A DNA stretch of 64,000 nucleotides from Gammaproteobacteria bacterium (GCA_029253585.1 JAQWZF010000002.1:62001-126000); one strand, 5' to 3'; counted from the first letter of the stretch, positions 17,802-27,517 are shown. Program-made: numbers and translations. The notes: a model not told the origin generated them from the sequence alone.

Positions 17802-18512
17802 ATGCCAGAATCCACAATATTGATCGTCGATGATGAAGCCGCTATTCGCGACATGGTTGGCATTACATTAGACCTCGCTGGCTTTAGTAGCATCAGCGCG
17901 GCTAATGCCCATGATGCCCACGTATCTATCATCGACAAGAAGCCGGATCTGGTGCTTCTCGATTGGATGTTGCCTGGCGGCAGTGGCATTGAGCTCGCGC
18001 GCAGACTGCGCCGCGACAAGATTACCAGCAACCTGCCCATTATCATGCTCACAGCGAAGTCCAGTGAGGATAACAAGGTGCAGGGCTTGAGCGAGGGTGT
18101 CGACGATTATGTGACCAAGCCCTTCTCTCCGCGAGAGTTGGTCGCCCGCATCAAGACTGTCTTGCGTCGGGTTGACGGCAAGCAGAAGAACAAGGTGCTG
18201 CGTGTGTTCGATTTGCAGCTGGACCCTACCAGCCACCGCATATCGATCGAAGAGCAACCCGTCGAAATGGGCCCCACCGAATTTCGCCTGCTGAAGTTCT
18301 TTCTATCGAACCAGGAGAAGGTGTTTAGCCGCGATCATATTCAGGATGCGGTCTGGGGCGGCAACGTCTATCTCGAAGAGCGGACGATCGACGTGCACAT
18401 AAGGCGACTGCGCAAGGCCCTGTCCTCGGTAGAAAACACCTCGATAGACTATGCAAAGCTGGTACAAACAGTACGCGGTGCAGGCTACCGCTTCTCAGTC
18501 CGTCAATTCTAG
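17802..18512 (+). CDS. phoB: OmpR/PhoB-family response regulator
   Basis: Receiver domain with acidic pair Asp10/Asp11, phospho-acceptor Asp54 in LVLLDWMLPGGSG, Thr in IIMLTAKS and Lys in DDYVTKPFSPREL. The C-terminal winged helix has the PhoB-like MGPTEFRLLKFF, VFSRDHIQDAVWGGNVYLEERTIDVHIRRLRKAL and VRGAGYRF. ATG 17802 is chosen over TTG 17775 because the receiver then begins at its usual position. No PhoR histidine kinase is adjacent. A Pho-box-like site upstream supports the phoB assignment over other OmpR types. Confidence 0.85.
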   Translation: MPESTILIVDDEAAIRDMVGITLDLAGFSSISAANAHDAHVSIIDKKPDLVLLDWMLPGGSGIELARRLRRDKITSNLPIIMLTAKSSEDNKVQGLSEGVDDYVTKPFSPRELVARIKTVLRRVDGKQKNKVLRVFDLQLDPTSHRISIEEQPVEMGPTEFRLLKFFLSNQEKVFSRDHIQDAVWGGNVYLEERTIDVHIRRLRKALSSVENTSIDYAKLVQTVRGAGYRFSVRQF

Positions 18513-18621
18513 CTCTTTCATTTCTAGGCTAAATATCTGTGTTCTATTTCATTGATATTTTGCGTTTTTACGATAAGAAGTAGTTCTAACACACCTAATA
18601 AGTAGATTTTACGGGTGGCGA

Positions 18622-19446
18622 TCAACGCATACCTAGAAATTCTCGCGCTTGAGTCGTTGACGCAATATGTCTTTCTAGTATCGCTGCACCGTCGATCACA
18701 GAACTCACCAACGCCGCGTTATCCCGCGCCAAGCTACCATCGCTCATAAACAGGTTATTCTCAAACCCTACACGGCAGTGTCCGCCGCGGCCAATCGCCT
18801 CGAGCATGCAGGCAGTCTCGCTAGCGCCGAAGGCGCACAGCGACCAGTTATGTATCGGAGGAAGTGCACGCACTAGTGGCTCGAGGTCTGCTGAATTTGA
18901 CTCCTGATTTTCAGAGTAACGACCTAACACTAATAATACAGAAATCTTCTCGTCAGGAATAATGCCTCGCTCCAACAGATTGGCGAAATGCAGAATATCT
19001 TCCTTGGAATAGAGAATATACTGGGGAGCTATTCTCTCCCTGTGCAAGTAAGAGAAAAATTCGGCGGCGCTTTTCTCGTTAGTGTCGGGTGGGCAAAGCT
19101 CTCGAATGGCGAGCGATACCGCCTCGGGACGCACCTCGATAACCGCTCGCATCTGCTCCTCTCTCGTATAGCTGCCCACGGCCTCGGTTGTAATCTGGAT
19201 GATCAGCTCCTCACCGGCCTCAGCGCGAATAGCTGCTATCGCCTCACGATAACGAGTGGAATCCAGGCTATGGCGATTGTCAGCATCACGAACATGCAGG
19301 TGCAGCATGCAGGCACCGGCCTCAACACAGGCGGCGGCAGTATGTGCTATCTCCCTCGGGGTGATGGGCAGGCGAGGGTGATCGCTTTGCTGCTTTCTCG
19401 CGCCATTCGGCGCGACGGCTATCATTAGCGGATGGTTGCTTGGCAT
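18622..19446 (-). CDS. BKACE family (DUF849) beta-keto acid cleavage enzyme
   Basis: Zn-dependent enzymes that condense a beta-keto acid with acetyl-CoA, such as 3-keto-5-aminohexanoate cleavage enzyme. Visible are N-terminal IAVAPNGAR, the metal-binding HLHVRD (His48/His50 region), and the later GGHCRVGFENNLF active-site strand. The 274-residue length is normal. Substrate cannot be told from sequence here; there is no lysine-fermentation neighbour. Confidence 0.85.
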   Translation of the reverse strand: MPSNHPLMIAVAPNGARKQQSDHPRLPITPREIAHTAAACVEAGACMLHLHVRDADNRHSLDSTRYREAIAAIRAEAGEELIIQITTEAVGSYTREEQMRAVIEVRPEAVSLAIRELCPPDTNEKSAAEFFSYLHRERIAPQYILYSKEDILHFANLLERGIIPDEKISVLLVLGRYSENQESNSADLEPLVRALPPIHNWSLCAFGASETACMLEAIGRGGHCRVGFENNLFMSDGSLARDNAALVSSVIDGAAILERHIASTTQAREFLGMR

Positions 19447-19610
19447 GAAGCATTCCTGGTTATCTGGTGCAGGTCTTTGAGAATAGTCGCAGAGCCGGCA
19501 AGCTTCTACAAGATGGGCATCTCATGTAGGCTATGCCACATAGAATGTATGAAACTTGGCTGAGCTCGGTCTTGTAACAATAGATCTTCTTATTCAGTTC
19601 AGGAGAGGCC

Positions 19611-20273
19611 ATGAAACTGCGCAGTTACCTGACAAATTTATCACTCATCGTTGCTTTCGCGGCATCGGCTATGTCCCATGCCGCCGCAGAGCAGGCTTGG
19701 GAATTGAGGCGTGACCGACATGGCATTCAGGTACATACGCGCCTGGTTTCGGGTTCGCCCTGTGACGCCGTGCGCACTACCACCAAGCTAGATTCTGTGC
19801 GCCTATCTGCGCTGGTCGCCTTGATTGAGGATGGCGAGGCCTGTCCCGACTGGGCCGACCGTTGTGCCGATTCCTATCTACTCGAGCGGTTGAGCGACAC
19901 CGAATCTCGGGTCTACACGCACAACCACATGCCCTTTCCGGTGAAGGATAGAGACGTGCTGGCACACGTGACCTGGACGCAGGATGCCCAGACTCTGGCA
20001 GTTGCTATGAATAGTGTCGCCACAGTGGATGGTATGGATTAGGTATCAGGCCGCCTGCGTCTGAAGAAGGTTATGGCGAGTTGGCATTTCATACCGCTGG
20101 CAGATGGGGCGGTGTCGATAAGCAACGAGGCCCACATCGATCCCGGTTCGGTACTACCGGGTTGGCTAAGGAATATGTTGCTGGTAGAGGCGCCATTCGA
20201 AACAATGAAGGCCTTCGTTGCCGAGGTAAAAAATTTAAAGTACCAAGATGCGCAACTGAGCTTCGTGCAGTAG
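19611..20273 (+). pseudogene. START-domain protein interrupted by an in-frame TAG
   Basis: ATG 19611 opens a signal peptide (LTNLSLIVAFAASAMSHAAA) and a START/Bet v1-like lipid-binding domain (WELRRDRHGIQVHTR, MPFPVKDRDVLAHVTW). TAG at 20040-20042 ends it after 143 residues, but the same frame continues VSGRLRLKKVMASWHFIPL...LPGWLRNMLLVEAPFETMKAF to the natural stop at 20273. The whole domain is present, so this is a single nonsense change: a young pseudogene or an error. Confidence 0.8.
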
Positions 20274-20318
20274 CCCGCTTAGTTAATGAATTCAGCCGAA
20301 TAGAAAGGAGAGCGTAGC

Positions 20319-20960
20319 GTGCCCCACGATCATCATCACGACGGTCATGAACATACGGAGCCACCCTCGGATATCGAACTACGAGTAAAGGCTCTTGAAA
20401 GCCTGTTGGTGGAGAAGGGGCTGGTGAATCCAGATACCCTCAACACTATCATAGAGACCTATGAGCATAAGGTGGGGCCGCGTAACGGAGCCCATGTGGT
20501 CGCCAAGGCTTGGGCTGACCCCGAGTTCAAACAGGCCCTTATGGCTGATGCTACAGAAGCTGTTGCCAGCCTGGGCTACTGCGGGCGTCAGGGCGAACAC
20601 TTAAAGGTGGTCGAGAATACCGATGACACGCACAACCTCGTGGTTTGCACACTCTGTTCCTGTTATCCGTGGACCGTGTTAGGCCTACCCCCAGCTTGGT
20701 ATAAGTCGGCCCCCTACAGATCGCGAGCGGTCAGTGCGCCCCGAGAGGTGCTCGGCGAATTCGGCACCGATCTGGATGGGGATAAGAAGATAAGGGTCTG
20801 GGATTCTACATCCGAGATGCGCTATCTGGTGTTGCCCCAGCGCCCGCTCGGCACAGAGGGCTGGAGTGAAGAAGATTTGCAGGCATTGGTCAGTCGCAAT
20901 TCTATGATTGGCGTAGAGTTAGCCCGCACTCCCGGTCAAGATACTGAGGCGCTGAAGTGA
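20319..20960 (+). CDS. nthA: Nitrile hydratase alpha subunit, cobalt type
   Basis: Hydrates nitriles to amides. The metal-binding claw is [10 protein letters not shown] with Cys110, Cys113, Ser114 and Cys115; the Thr after the first Cys indicates the cobalt class. The His-rich N-terminus ([12 protein letters not shown]) could help metal capture. Start is GTG 20319 with AAGGAG 8 nt upstream. It overlaps the beta gene (GTGA), so the subunits are coupled. Thiocyanate hydrolase gamma subunit is a close relative, but one alpha-beta pair plus an activator favours nitrile hydratase. Confidence 0.92.
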   Translation: MPHDHHHDGHEHTEPPSDIELRVKALESLLVEKGLVNPDTLNTIIETYEHKVGPRNGAHVVAKAWADPEFKQALMADATEAVASLGYCGRQGEHLKVVENTDDTHNLVVCTLCSCYPWTVLGLPPAWYKSAPYRSRAVSAPREVLGEFGTDLDGDKKIRVWDSTSEMRYLVLPQRPLGTEGWSEEDLQALVSRNSMIGVELARTPGQDTEALK

Positions 20961-21622
20961 AGGGCGGGCATGATCTCGGTGGTCAGTCAGGCATGGGTCC
21001 GATCGACCCTGAAGTAGAATCTGAGGAGCCGGTGTTTCACGCAGATTGGGAGCGACGTGTGTTTGCACTCACCCTAGCTACAGGCATGCTGGGTAAATGG
21101 AATATTGATGAAGCGCGCCACGCTCGCGAACGGCAAGACCCGCTAAGGTATATAGAGAACTCCTATTATGAGAATTGGCTGGAGGGCTTGGAGAAGTTAT
21201 TGCTGGAGAAGGGTCTGCTTAAGCCTGACGAGCTGGCGGGCAGAGGCATAAGCTCTAACACCGACCTGGCTGTTCAGGTACCCGACCCGCAGCTTGCGAG
21301 CAAGATACTCGCAGCCGGTGCATCCAGCGAGCGAGAGCCACGCAGCGAGGCCTTGTTTCAGGTGGGTGAGCGGGTGCTGGTCAGAGCCAGTGAGGCGACG
21401 GGTCACACCCGAGCGCCATCCTATTTTCAGGGCGTGAGAGGCATAGTCTCGGCGGTCATTGGCTGCCATAGTTTTCCTGACAGTAGCGTCGATGGCGTTC
21501 ATGAGGGGGCGATCCTCTACAACGTAGCCTTCCAAGGCAAGGACCTATGGGGGCCGACATCCGAGAACGCTGAAGTGCTTGTCGATCTATGGGAGCCTTA
21601 TCTTACAGCGGGGGGCAACTAA
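20957..21622 (+). CDS. nthB: Nitrile hydratase beta subunit
   Basis: Partner of the alpha subunit. Begins [17 protein letters not shown], the typical beta N-terminus, followed by [15 protein letters not shown] and [19 protein letters not shown]. The C-terminal SH3-like domain has [31 protein letters not shown] 20957 overlaps the alpha stop. Its TAA overlaps the activator ATG. Confidence 0.9.
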   Translation: MKGGHDLGGQSGMGPIDPEVESEEPVFHADWERRVFALTLATGMLGKWNIDEARHARERQDPLRYIENSYYENWLEGLEKLLLEKGLLKPDELAGRGISSNTDLAVQVPDPQLASKILAAGASSEREPRSEALFQVGERVLVRASEATGHTRAPSYFQGVRGIVSAVIGCHSFPDSSVDGVHEGAILYNVAFQGKDLWGPTSENAEVLVDLWEPYLTAGGN

Positions 21623-21966
21623 TGCAGAAGTTTCCGCATCAACCACAGGACGAAGAGGGCCCGGTTTTTAACGCGCCCTGGGAGGCGCAGGCCTTCGCTC
21701 TGGTGCTGGCCTTACACGAGAAAGGCCTGTTTAGCTGGCAAGAATGGGCGGCCACACTCGGTGACGAAATAGTTGTGGCGCACGCAGCGGGTGATCCCGA
21801 TCTTGGCAACACCTACTATGAGCACTGGTTGGCTGCGCTGGAGACAATCTCCCTTAAGAATAACCTTTCAAGCGCAGTCGAGTTAGATCGCAGAAAGTCG
21901 CAGTGGTATGCCGCCTATCTCAGCACCCCCCACGGTAAACCGATTGAACTGTCAGCTGGAGACTAA
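21622..21966 (+). CDS. Nitrile hydratase activator (P14K/NhlE-like)
   Basis: A 114-residue accessory protein, homologous to the beta-subunit N-terminal domain (FNAPWEAQAFALVLALHEKGLF, YYEHWLAALETI), as expected for the cobalt-type activator that inserts metal into alpha by subunit swapping. ATG 21622 overlaps the beta stop (TAATG). The alpha-beta-activator order is known in pseudomonads. No amidase follows, so the product amide must be handled elsewhere. Confidence 0.85.
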   Translation: MQKFPHQPQDEEGPVFNAPWEAQAFALVLALHEKGLFSWQEWAATLGDEIVVAHAAGDPDLGNTYYEHWLAALETISLKNNLSSAVELDRRKSQWYAAYLSTPHGKPIELSAGD

Positions 21967-22083
21967 GCGTGATTTTTCAAGAACAGTGACTGACCCGGGT
22001 GGAGTAATGGAAAGCCGCTTCACCGGACAGCTTGCGCATAAGAATCGATAGAACAATGGAATGATGTTAAGGTTTAAAATTGA

Positions 22084-22776
22084 ATGACGAAGTTTCAGAA
22101 AATTAAAGAAAGAGCAGAACACCGCAAGGGTGGTGGCGCGGCATTGAAGAAGCTATTACCCAAAGTGGCGAGTAAAAAGCAACTAGAAGCCCTCGGCGAT
22201 GATCGCTATCTAGCCATGATGACAAAGTGCATCAATCAGGCAGGCTTCAGTTGGAAGGTCATCGAGAATAAATGGCCCGAGTTCGAAGAGGCATTCTTCG
22301 GTTTCGAGACAAGAAAGCTCGGCCTGCTATCGGCGGAGCAGTGGGAGGCCTATACCAGCGATAGACGTGTGGTGCGTAACTGGCAGAAAATAAAGGCACT
22401 GCAGGAGAACGTATTCTTTGTACAGGAGGAATCACGAAAAAATGGCGGTTTTGGTAAATTTATCGCCGACTGGCCTGCCAACGATCAGATTGGCTTGATG
22501 AGCCACCTTAAAAAACACGGCTCTAGGCTCGGGGGGCAGAGTGCGCTGTGGTTCCTGCGCCGGTCCGGCAAGGATTGCTTCATCCTGTCGCAGGACGTGA
22601 TGGTCACTCTGCGTAGTATTGGTTTGGAAGTTGCGGAACAGCCAAGTAGTCAGCGCGATCTAAAAAAGATACAGGCGCAATTTAACGAATGGCATGCGGA
22701 AACCGGTCTGCCCTATAGTCACCTTAGCCGCATTGCTGCCTGCTCAGTTGGTGAAAATTACTTGCAACACGTTTGA
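22084..22776 (+). CDS. DNA-3-methyladenine glycosylase I-like protein
   Basis: HhH-GPD-type base-excision glycosylase of the Tag branch. The core FSWKVIENKWPEFEEAFFGF corresponds to the Tag active-site helix, and LGGQSALWFLRRSGKDCFILSQDV contains the HhH-like region. The basic N-terminal extension is longer than in E. coli Tag. Likely removes alkylated adenine. It stands 117 bp after the nitrile hydratase genes. Confidence 0.75.
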   Translation: MTKFQKIKERAEHRKGGGAALKKLLPKVASKKQLEALGDDRYLAMMTKCINQAGFSWKVIENKWPEFEEAFFGFETRKLGLLSAEQWEAYTSDRRVVRNWQKIKALQENVFFVQEESRKNGGFGKFIADWPANDQIGLMSHLKKHGSRLGGQSALWFLRRSGKDCFILSQDVMVTLRSIGLEVAEQPSSQRDLKKIQAQFNEWHAETGLPYSHLSRIAACSVGENYLQHV

Positions 22777-22866
22777 CTAAACCTCCTTGGTTATGATCTT
22801 CTGATCGTTCTCCAGCGTTAAGTGCACCGGACAGCGACCGGCAATTTCAATGATGCTGGATTCGAT
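22777..22866 (-). pseudogene. OsmC-family C-terminal remnant
   Basis: The last 29 codons, IESSIIEIAGRCPVHLTLENDQKIITKEV, match the C-terminal signature of OsmC/Ohr-type proteins, including the conserved Cys in RCPVH. The upstream two thirds of the gene are missing and replaced by sequence running into an oppositely oriented multicopper-oxidase remnant. It abuts the preceding glycosylase stop. Confidence 0.65.
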
Positions 22867-22918
22867 CGTGGTGTTTGCAACGGTCGTGGCGGTGGCTTCG
22901 TCGGGGGGGGGCAGCTTT

Positions 22919-23247
22919 CTTTCATCGGCAGGCGCATGGCCGAGAACTACATTAATGGGAGAATACACTTCATTACAACAGAGATCTGGGGGATAACTAA
23001 CACTTCTCCCATGATGCGTCCCTTTCAGGTGCTCAACGGACAGTTTCAGATCTTCGACCGTGACGGCAGTCCGCTACCCAAAAATGGAATGGATTGGAAA
23101 GATACGGATCAAGTCGGGGCAGACGAAAAAGTGCAGAACATCATGCGTTTAACAGATTATAGGGACGAAGAGAACCCTTACATGTATCACTGTCATATCA
23201 TCGATCACGAGGATAGAGGCATGATGGAGCAGTTCGTGATTGTTTAG
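22919..23247 (+). pseudogene. Multicopper oxidase C-terminal remnant
   Basis: Only the last cupredoxin domain remains: YINGRIHFITTEIWGITNTSPMM, FQVLNGQFQIFDRDG and the copper motif YMYHCHIIDHEDRGMM. The canonical HPFHxHG ligands are altered (RPFQVLNG), so type 2/3 copper binding would fail. No start, signal peptide or first domains are present. A CueO/SufI-like gene was probably truncated by a deletion. Confidence 0.75.
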
Positions 23248-23323
23248 CCGACAATGTGTTGGACAAGGCTAGTAATTAGAGTGACACTCTGTTCACACTT
23301 GCAAATTGGCAGGCAACACTATA

Positions 23324-25111
23324 ATGATAATAAGAACTGCAAAGCATCTCGGTTACCCTGTAAAAAGGGTTCACGCTATTTTCTTCATGCTAACCTGTCT
23401 GCTATCGGCTTCATTCTCTGTAGCGCAGATCGAAGATTTCACCTACGTTACTGACCAGATGCTAAGCAATCCTCCTAAAGGTGAGTGGCTGAGCTGGCGC
23501 GGTACACCTGCAGCATGGGGCTTCAGCCCTCTCGATCAAATCAACAACGAGAACGTCGATCAACTCCAGCTCAAGTGGTCTTTTGCCCTTGACAATACTG
23601 GGGCGATTCAGGCGGCGCCACTTATTCATGACGGCGTGATGTTTATTCCCTCTGCACGGGGCGTAATTCAGGCTCTGGATGCAGTTACTGGTGACCTGCA
23701 TTGGGAATATCGTCCGGCTCCGCCTACCGAGGAGTTTATCAATTCAGGCGCGGGTAACCGGGCGGCCGTGTTGCCTGCCGATGCCTTTGCAGGAGTCGGC
23801 AGAGGCGTGCAGAAGAACATAGCACTCTATGGTGAGATGATTTACGCGTCAACAGAAACCGCGAGTATCCGTGCTATTGATGCCCGCAGTGGCCTGCTCG
23901 TTTGGGAGACCCAGGTTGCTGATCCGACACTGGGTTATTTTTATACGGCTGGGCCTATCATTGCCAACGGCACTTTGATCACGGGGATTAATGGCTGCGA
24001 TCGCTACAAGGACGATGTCTGTTTCATCACCGGTCACGATCCTGAGACAGGGGAAGAAAAATGGCGCACCTCAACCGTGGCTAGGCCGGAAGATCCTGGC
24101 GGTGATACATGGGGTGATCTGCCACTTAGGTTCCGTGCAGGCAGCGATGCCTGGATCGCGGGGTCCTATGATCCTCACGCGAACCTAATCTATTGGGGTA
24201 CCGCTCAGGCGAAGCCTTGGGCAAGGGTAGTTCGCGGTACCGACGGTGACGCCCTCTATACAAATTCAACACTGGCTCTCAATCCTGATAACGGTGAGAT
24301 GCTCTGGTACTTCCAGCATATCCCTGGAGAGACTCTGGACATGGACGAGGTCTTCGAGAATATTCTGATTGATATCGATGGTCGTAAGTCGCTATTTAAG
24401 ATGGGCAAGCTCGGAATTTTATGGCAGTTAGATAGGCAGACGGGTGAATTTATTAAGGCTACCGACATCGGTTATCAGAATATTGTTAACCTCGATCCAA
24501 TTACAGGCCAGATCACCTACCGCGATGGCATGATCCCGCGTATAGGCGAAGAGTTGAGTATGTGTCCCAGTACTTCTGGGGTAAAGAGCTGGCGAGCAAT
24601 GGCCTATTCGCCGAAGACCAGTGCTATGTATATTCCAATTACCCTCAACTGCGAACTCGCAACTTTCGGACCCACAGAACGGGAGTTAGGCGGGGGAGGT
24701 GCTGGTCCGGTGCGCCGAATTAACTTTCATCATCCACAATCTGACGGCAACCTAGGCGAGATACTCGCATTGGAAATTCCCAGTGGCGAAGTGAAATGGC
24801 GCTATCGCTCACGAGCCCCTTTTAATACAGCCGCGCTGACTACGGCGGGTGGTCTGGTTTTCGCCGGAGACTGGAATCGTACGATGTCGGCTCTTGATGC
24901 GGATAACGGTGAGCTGTTGTGGCAGGTAAGACTCGCTACGTCGAACCAGGGCTTTCCCATTAGCTACAGCGTAAACGGCAAACAATACATCGCCATGCCC
25001 GTCGGCACCGGTGGTGCCAGTTGGTCGGGCAGTCTTCCTCGAGAATTGGCGCCCGAACTCAGTCGGCCACGGAGCGGTAGCTCAATATACGTATTCGCTC
25101 TTCCAGATTGA
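23324..25111 (+). CDS. PQQ-dependent alcohol dehydrogenase (heme-free subunit)
   Basis: A 595-residue quinoprotein with the methanol/ethanol-dehydrogenase-type signature GINGCDRYKDDVCFITGHDPETGEEKWRT, then PEDPGGDTWGDLP, and propeller repeats such as LDAVTGDLHWEYRP and LDADNGELLWQVR. The signal peptide is HAIFFMLTCLLSASFSVAQ. ATG 23324 is used rather than TTG 23306. The stop overlaps the cytochrome gene (TGATG), so the electron acceptor is co-translated. Substrate not known. Confidence 0.88.
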   Translation: MIIRTAKHLGYPVKRVHAIFFMLTCLLSASFSVAQIEDFTYVTDQMLSNPPKGEWLSWRGTPAAWGFSPLDQINNENVDQLQLKWSFALDNTGAIQAAPLIHDGVMFIPSARGVIQALDAVTGDLHWEYRPAPPTEEFINSGAGNRAAVLPADAFAGVGRGVQKNIALYGEMIYASTETASIRAIDARSGLLVWETQVADPTLGYFYTAGPIIANGTLITGINGCDRYKDDVCFITGHDPETGEEKWRTSTVARPEDPGGDTWGDLPLRFRAGSDAWIAGSYDPHANLIYWGTAQAKPWARVVRGTDGDALYTNSTLALNPDNGEMLWYFQHIPGETLDMDEVFENILIDIDGRKSLFKMGKLGILWQLDRQTGEFIKATDIGYQNIVNLDPITGQITYRDGMIPRIGEELSMCPSTSGVKSWRAMAYSPKTSAMYIPITLNCELATFGPTERELGGGGAGPVRRINFHHPQSDGNLGEILALEIPSGEVKWRYRSRAPFNTAALTTAGGLVFAGDWNRTMSALDADNGELLWQVRLATSNQGFPISYSVNGKQYIAMPVGTGGASWSGSLPRELAPELSRPRSGSSIYVFALPD

Positions 25112-25542
25112 TGAGTAATTTTATGACGAGATATCAATTAGCAGTTCTGCTTTTTTCTGGCCTGTGTCTACAGAGTATAAGTACCGCTCAGACCATGACA
25201 ATCTGGGCGGGTGTCTATTCAAGTGAGCAGGCAGCACGTGGAGAGATAATCTATAACACCGCTTGCATTGCCTGCCATGGGAAAGACTTGGGCGGAAACA
25301 GTAACTCTCCGGGTCTTGCTGGCATGGGCTTCATGTTCCTCTGGGAAGGGAGAACGCTTGGTACATTCTTTGAAAAAATTCAAGAGAACATGCCAACGGA
25401 CAGGCCTGGCAAATTACCAGCCCAGGATTATGTTGATGTCGTTTCCTATATCATGCAGGCGAATGCATTTCCCAATGGCGACAATGAACTGCCTAAGGAT
25501 TTAGACGCCTTGAACGACATTGCAATAACAGCAAGGCCCTAA
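25111..25542 (+). CDS. c-type cytochrome, electron acceptor of the PQQ dehydrogenase
   Basis: A 143-residue periplasmic monoheme cytochrome with a signal peptide, heme motif CIACHG, and a distal Met candidate in ENMPTDRPGKL. ATG 25111 overlaps the dehydrogenase stop. The single-heme form replaces the cytochrome domain fused in quinohemoprotein dehydrogenases. Confidence 0.88.
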   Translation: MSNFMTRYQLAVLLFSGLCLQSISTAQTMTIWAGVYSSEQAARGEIIYNTACIACHGKDLGGNSNSPGLAGMGFMFLWEGRTLGTFFEKIQENMPTDRPGKLPAQDYVDVVSYIMQANAFPNGDNELPKDLDALNDIAITARP

Positions 25543-25621
25543 GAGACGATGCCTCGCATAATTGCAGGGGCTGCCTTGGAGCATAATCATTCAGGGCCTC
25601 CTGCAGGTCTTGACGAATCGG

Positions 25622-26677
25622 CTAGAAAGTCGCTAAGGCGTTGAAGGGGCTCGCCGTGCCACCTTTGATCGGGTTGATCTGAATTGAGGTCATAAATTCC
25701 CAGCGTTCAAGCCGGGCAGCGGTTTCTGCGACCTCTTTAAGATAACCATTGTCTACAATGGGTAGGCCGAGATTGACTTGGGTAAGTTGGTGGATGGGTC
25801 TGTTAATGCCTTCAACACCGGAAGGCTGCACGTCGTTAACCGCATCGCCTATCAGAATGGCAACATCTCGTTCACTCAGGAAGGGAAGCACTGACGCGTG
25901 AAGGCCTGCACCGCCCTGGCCATATTGCCAGGGACCCTCGGCATCGCGTTTCGCCCAGCGCCCTGTGCGAACGAATAGCGCATCACCGCTACTGATAGTC
26001 ACGTCAGCGAACTCTTCCCAGTCAAGAAGGTCTTCCACATAGATTGGTGTGCTCGGGTCTAGCCAATCGACGCCACGCATAAGCGGTATATCAACCAATA
26101 TGCCGCGAGTTACATAGGAGGTGCCCATTCGATCGATGGCTAAGTCTTCGCAGCCGGCGGCAGTCAAATTCTGCGGGTAGCCATTGAAGATGACGTATTC
26201 GCCATTGATCTCGGTGCGATAATGGCACAGGGCATCGAGGTGGGAGAGCATGCCATCGTGCAGTGAGAATTGAATTTCATCGAGTGCGAAAGTGGGCTCG
26301 CCGGTTACCGGGTCGAGTCTACTCATCCAGTGTTCGGTTGGGCCGAAGGCGGCGCTGTCTATCGCCGGCGGCTCGGTGGTCACGAAGTGCTGTAGGGTCA
26401 CTGTTTCGCCAGTCTGAACCAGGGCGGCTGCCTGTTTCGTCTTCTGGGCCGTAATCAGGTTCAATGTACCGCGTTGATCGTCGGGGCCCCAGCGTCCCCA
26501 GTTGGAAAGCTCGTCTTCCCAGCGAGCAAGCGTCTCTAGCGTTACCTTTACCGAAGCGTCCTGTGTTGAGGGGTGACTCTGAAAATCTTGGGCAAAAGCG
26601 GTGCTCAGCAAGAGTGCAGCAGAGCAGGTAAAGCCAATCCGAGTGAGTGATCCGATAACTGTGCAGACGTTATGCAT
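25622..26677 (-). CDS. Cyclase family protein (kynurenine formamidase-like), exported
   Basis: Metal-dependent hydrolase fold. Metal residues lie in SLHDGMLSHLDALCHY, a variant of the HxGTHxDxPxH motif. WGRWGPDDQRGTLNLIT is the typical N-terminal motif of this subfamily. ATG 26677 has AGGAGG upstream and gives a signal peptide (GFTCSAALLLSTAFAQ), so the 351-residue protein is periplasmic. Substrate unknown; true kynurenine formamidases are cytoplasmic and shorter. Confidence 0.82.
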   Translation of the reverse strand: MHNVCTVIGSLTRIGFTCSAALLLSTAFAQDFQSHPSTQDASVKVTLETLARWEDELSNWGRWGPDDQRGTLNLITAQKTKQAAALVQTGETVTLQHFVTTEPPAIDSAAFGPTEHWMSRLDPVTGEPTFALDEIQFSLHDGMLSHLDALCHYRTEINGEYVIFNGYPQNLTAAGCEDLAIDRMGTSYVTRGILVDIPLMRGVDWLDPSTPIYVEDLLDWEEFADVTISSGDALFVRTGRWAKRDAEGPWQYGQGGAGLHASVLPFLSERDVAILIGDAVNDVQPSGVEGINRPIHQLTQVNLGLPIVDNGYLKEVAETAARLERWEFMTSIQINPIKGGTASPFNALATF

Positions 26678-26765
26678 GGGGCAGTGCCTCCTAGTGATAG
26701 ACGAACTGCTGACCACAATAAAGAGCTTGAGTGGCGGAGTCTACAGATATTGAACGTGGCGAATG

Positions 26766-27332
26766 CTAGCGCAGGTATTCAAGGGTCACGGCGCGAACCG
26801 CCTGTCTTACACCTCTGGACATGGCCTTGGTGGAGATTGTCGCCTTCACGATGCCATCGATGTCCTTACCGATCTGAAACCGCTCCTCGGCACGCTTGCC
26901 GATGAATTGATCTTCGTAGCCATCCCAGGCGAAGAAATCACCCCAGCTGTGGCGATGTGATTCCTTGTAGTAGACCACTTTCAGCCCTGTGATATTGCCT
27001 TGCAGATCCATGCCAATGAGGCTGTCGATCTCGCCGCTATAGCCACTGGGTTCCGGGTGGGTGTCGGCGGAGACGAATGCATACCCGATCAGAGTCTTCT
27101 CGCCAGAGTCCGGGTCAGTCTTGTAGGCCTTGTAGACGGGCACCTCGCCTTCCTTGTCGGAGAAGCTGTCCGCGCCAGGGACTACCTGTTTCATCAGTCT
27201 GAGCGAGGTATGATCCTTATTGGCAGCATAGACATACGAGTTCGGCCCGCCACTGAACAGCGCCACAGCCATAAGCAGCGCTATAGAGAGCAGCGATCTG
27301 CAAGATGACTTTACTGGGTATTGCCTCAACAT
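26766..27332 (-). CDS. FMN-binding domain protein (RnfG/NosR-like), exported
   Basis: Signal peptide (SLLSIALLMAVALFSGG) followed by an FMN-binding domain: YKTDPDSGEKTLIGYAFVS, YSGEIDSLIGMDLQGNITGLKVV and the C-terminal flavin-site motif KATISTKAM. In RnfG/NqrC/NosR a Thr in S(G/A)ATxST is the covalent FMN site; here the motif is slightly changed. It lies upstream of the cyclase on the same strand with about 90 bp between them. Likely a periplasmic electron carrier. Confidence 0.75.
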   Translation of the reverse strand: MLRQYPVKSSCRSLLSIALLMAVALFSGGPNSYVYAANKDHTSLRLMKQVVPGADSFSDKEGEVPVYKAYKTDPDSGEKTLIGYAFVSADTHPEPSGYSGEIDSLIGMDLQGNITGLKVVYYKESHRHSWGDFFAWDGYEDQFIGKRAEERFQIGKDIDGIVKATISTKAMSRGVRQAVRAVTLEYLR

Positions 27333-27489
27333 GGGTTTGCGACTTCCTCGGACTCTTTGATTGACACTGTATCTAAATTATTTGTTAACAGCCCGCATGA
27401 ATAAAGCTCTGTGGCCGATTAAGGCCGTATATTGGCAATTTTTTTGACTCTAAACAAGTTACGCGCGTCGAATGGTCGCGGGCAGTCGG

Positions 27490-27517
27490 TGATCTGCGCG
27501 TCTGGCTGCGACGTAGT
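27490..27517 (+). promoter_or_regulatory. Second candidate ECF11-type promoter, upstream of the SOUL gene
   Basis: TGATCT (27490-27495), 16 nt, then CGTAGT (27512-27517): the same spacing and -10 core as the promoter before the ECF sigma gene, with one mismatch in the -35. It lies 75 bp before the SOUL start. Confidence 0.55.

Noticed and set aside
22795..22821. TGATCT-N16-CGTT as a third sigma promoter
   Set aside because: The -10 core is CGTT rather than CGTA and it lies in an OsmC remnant.
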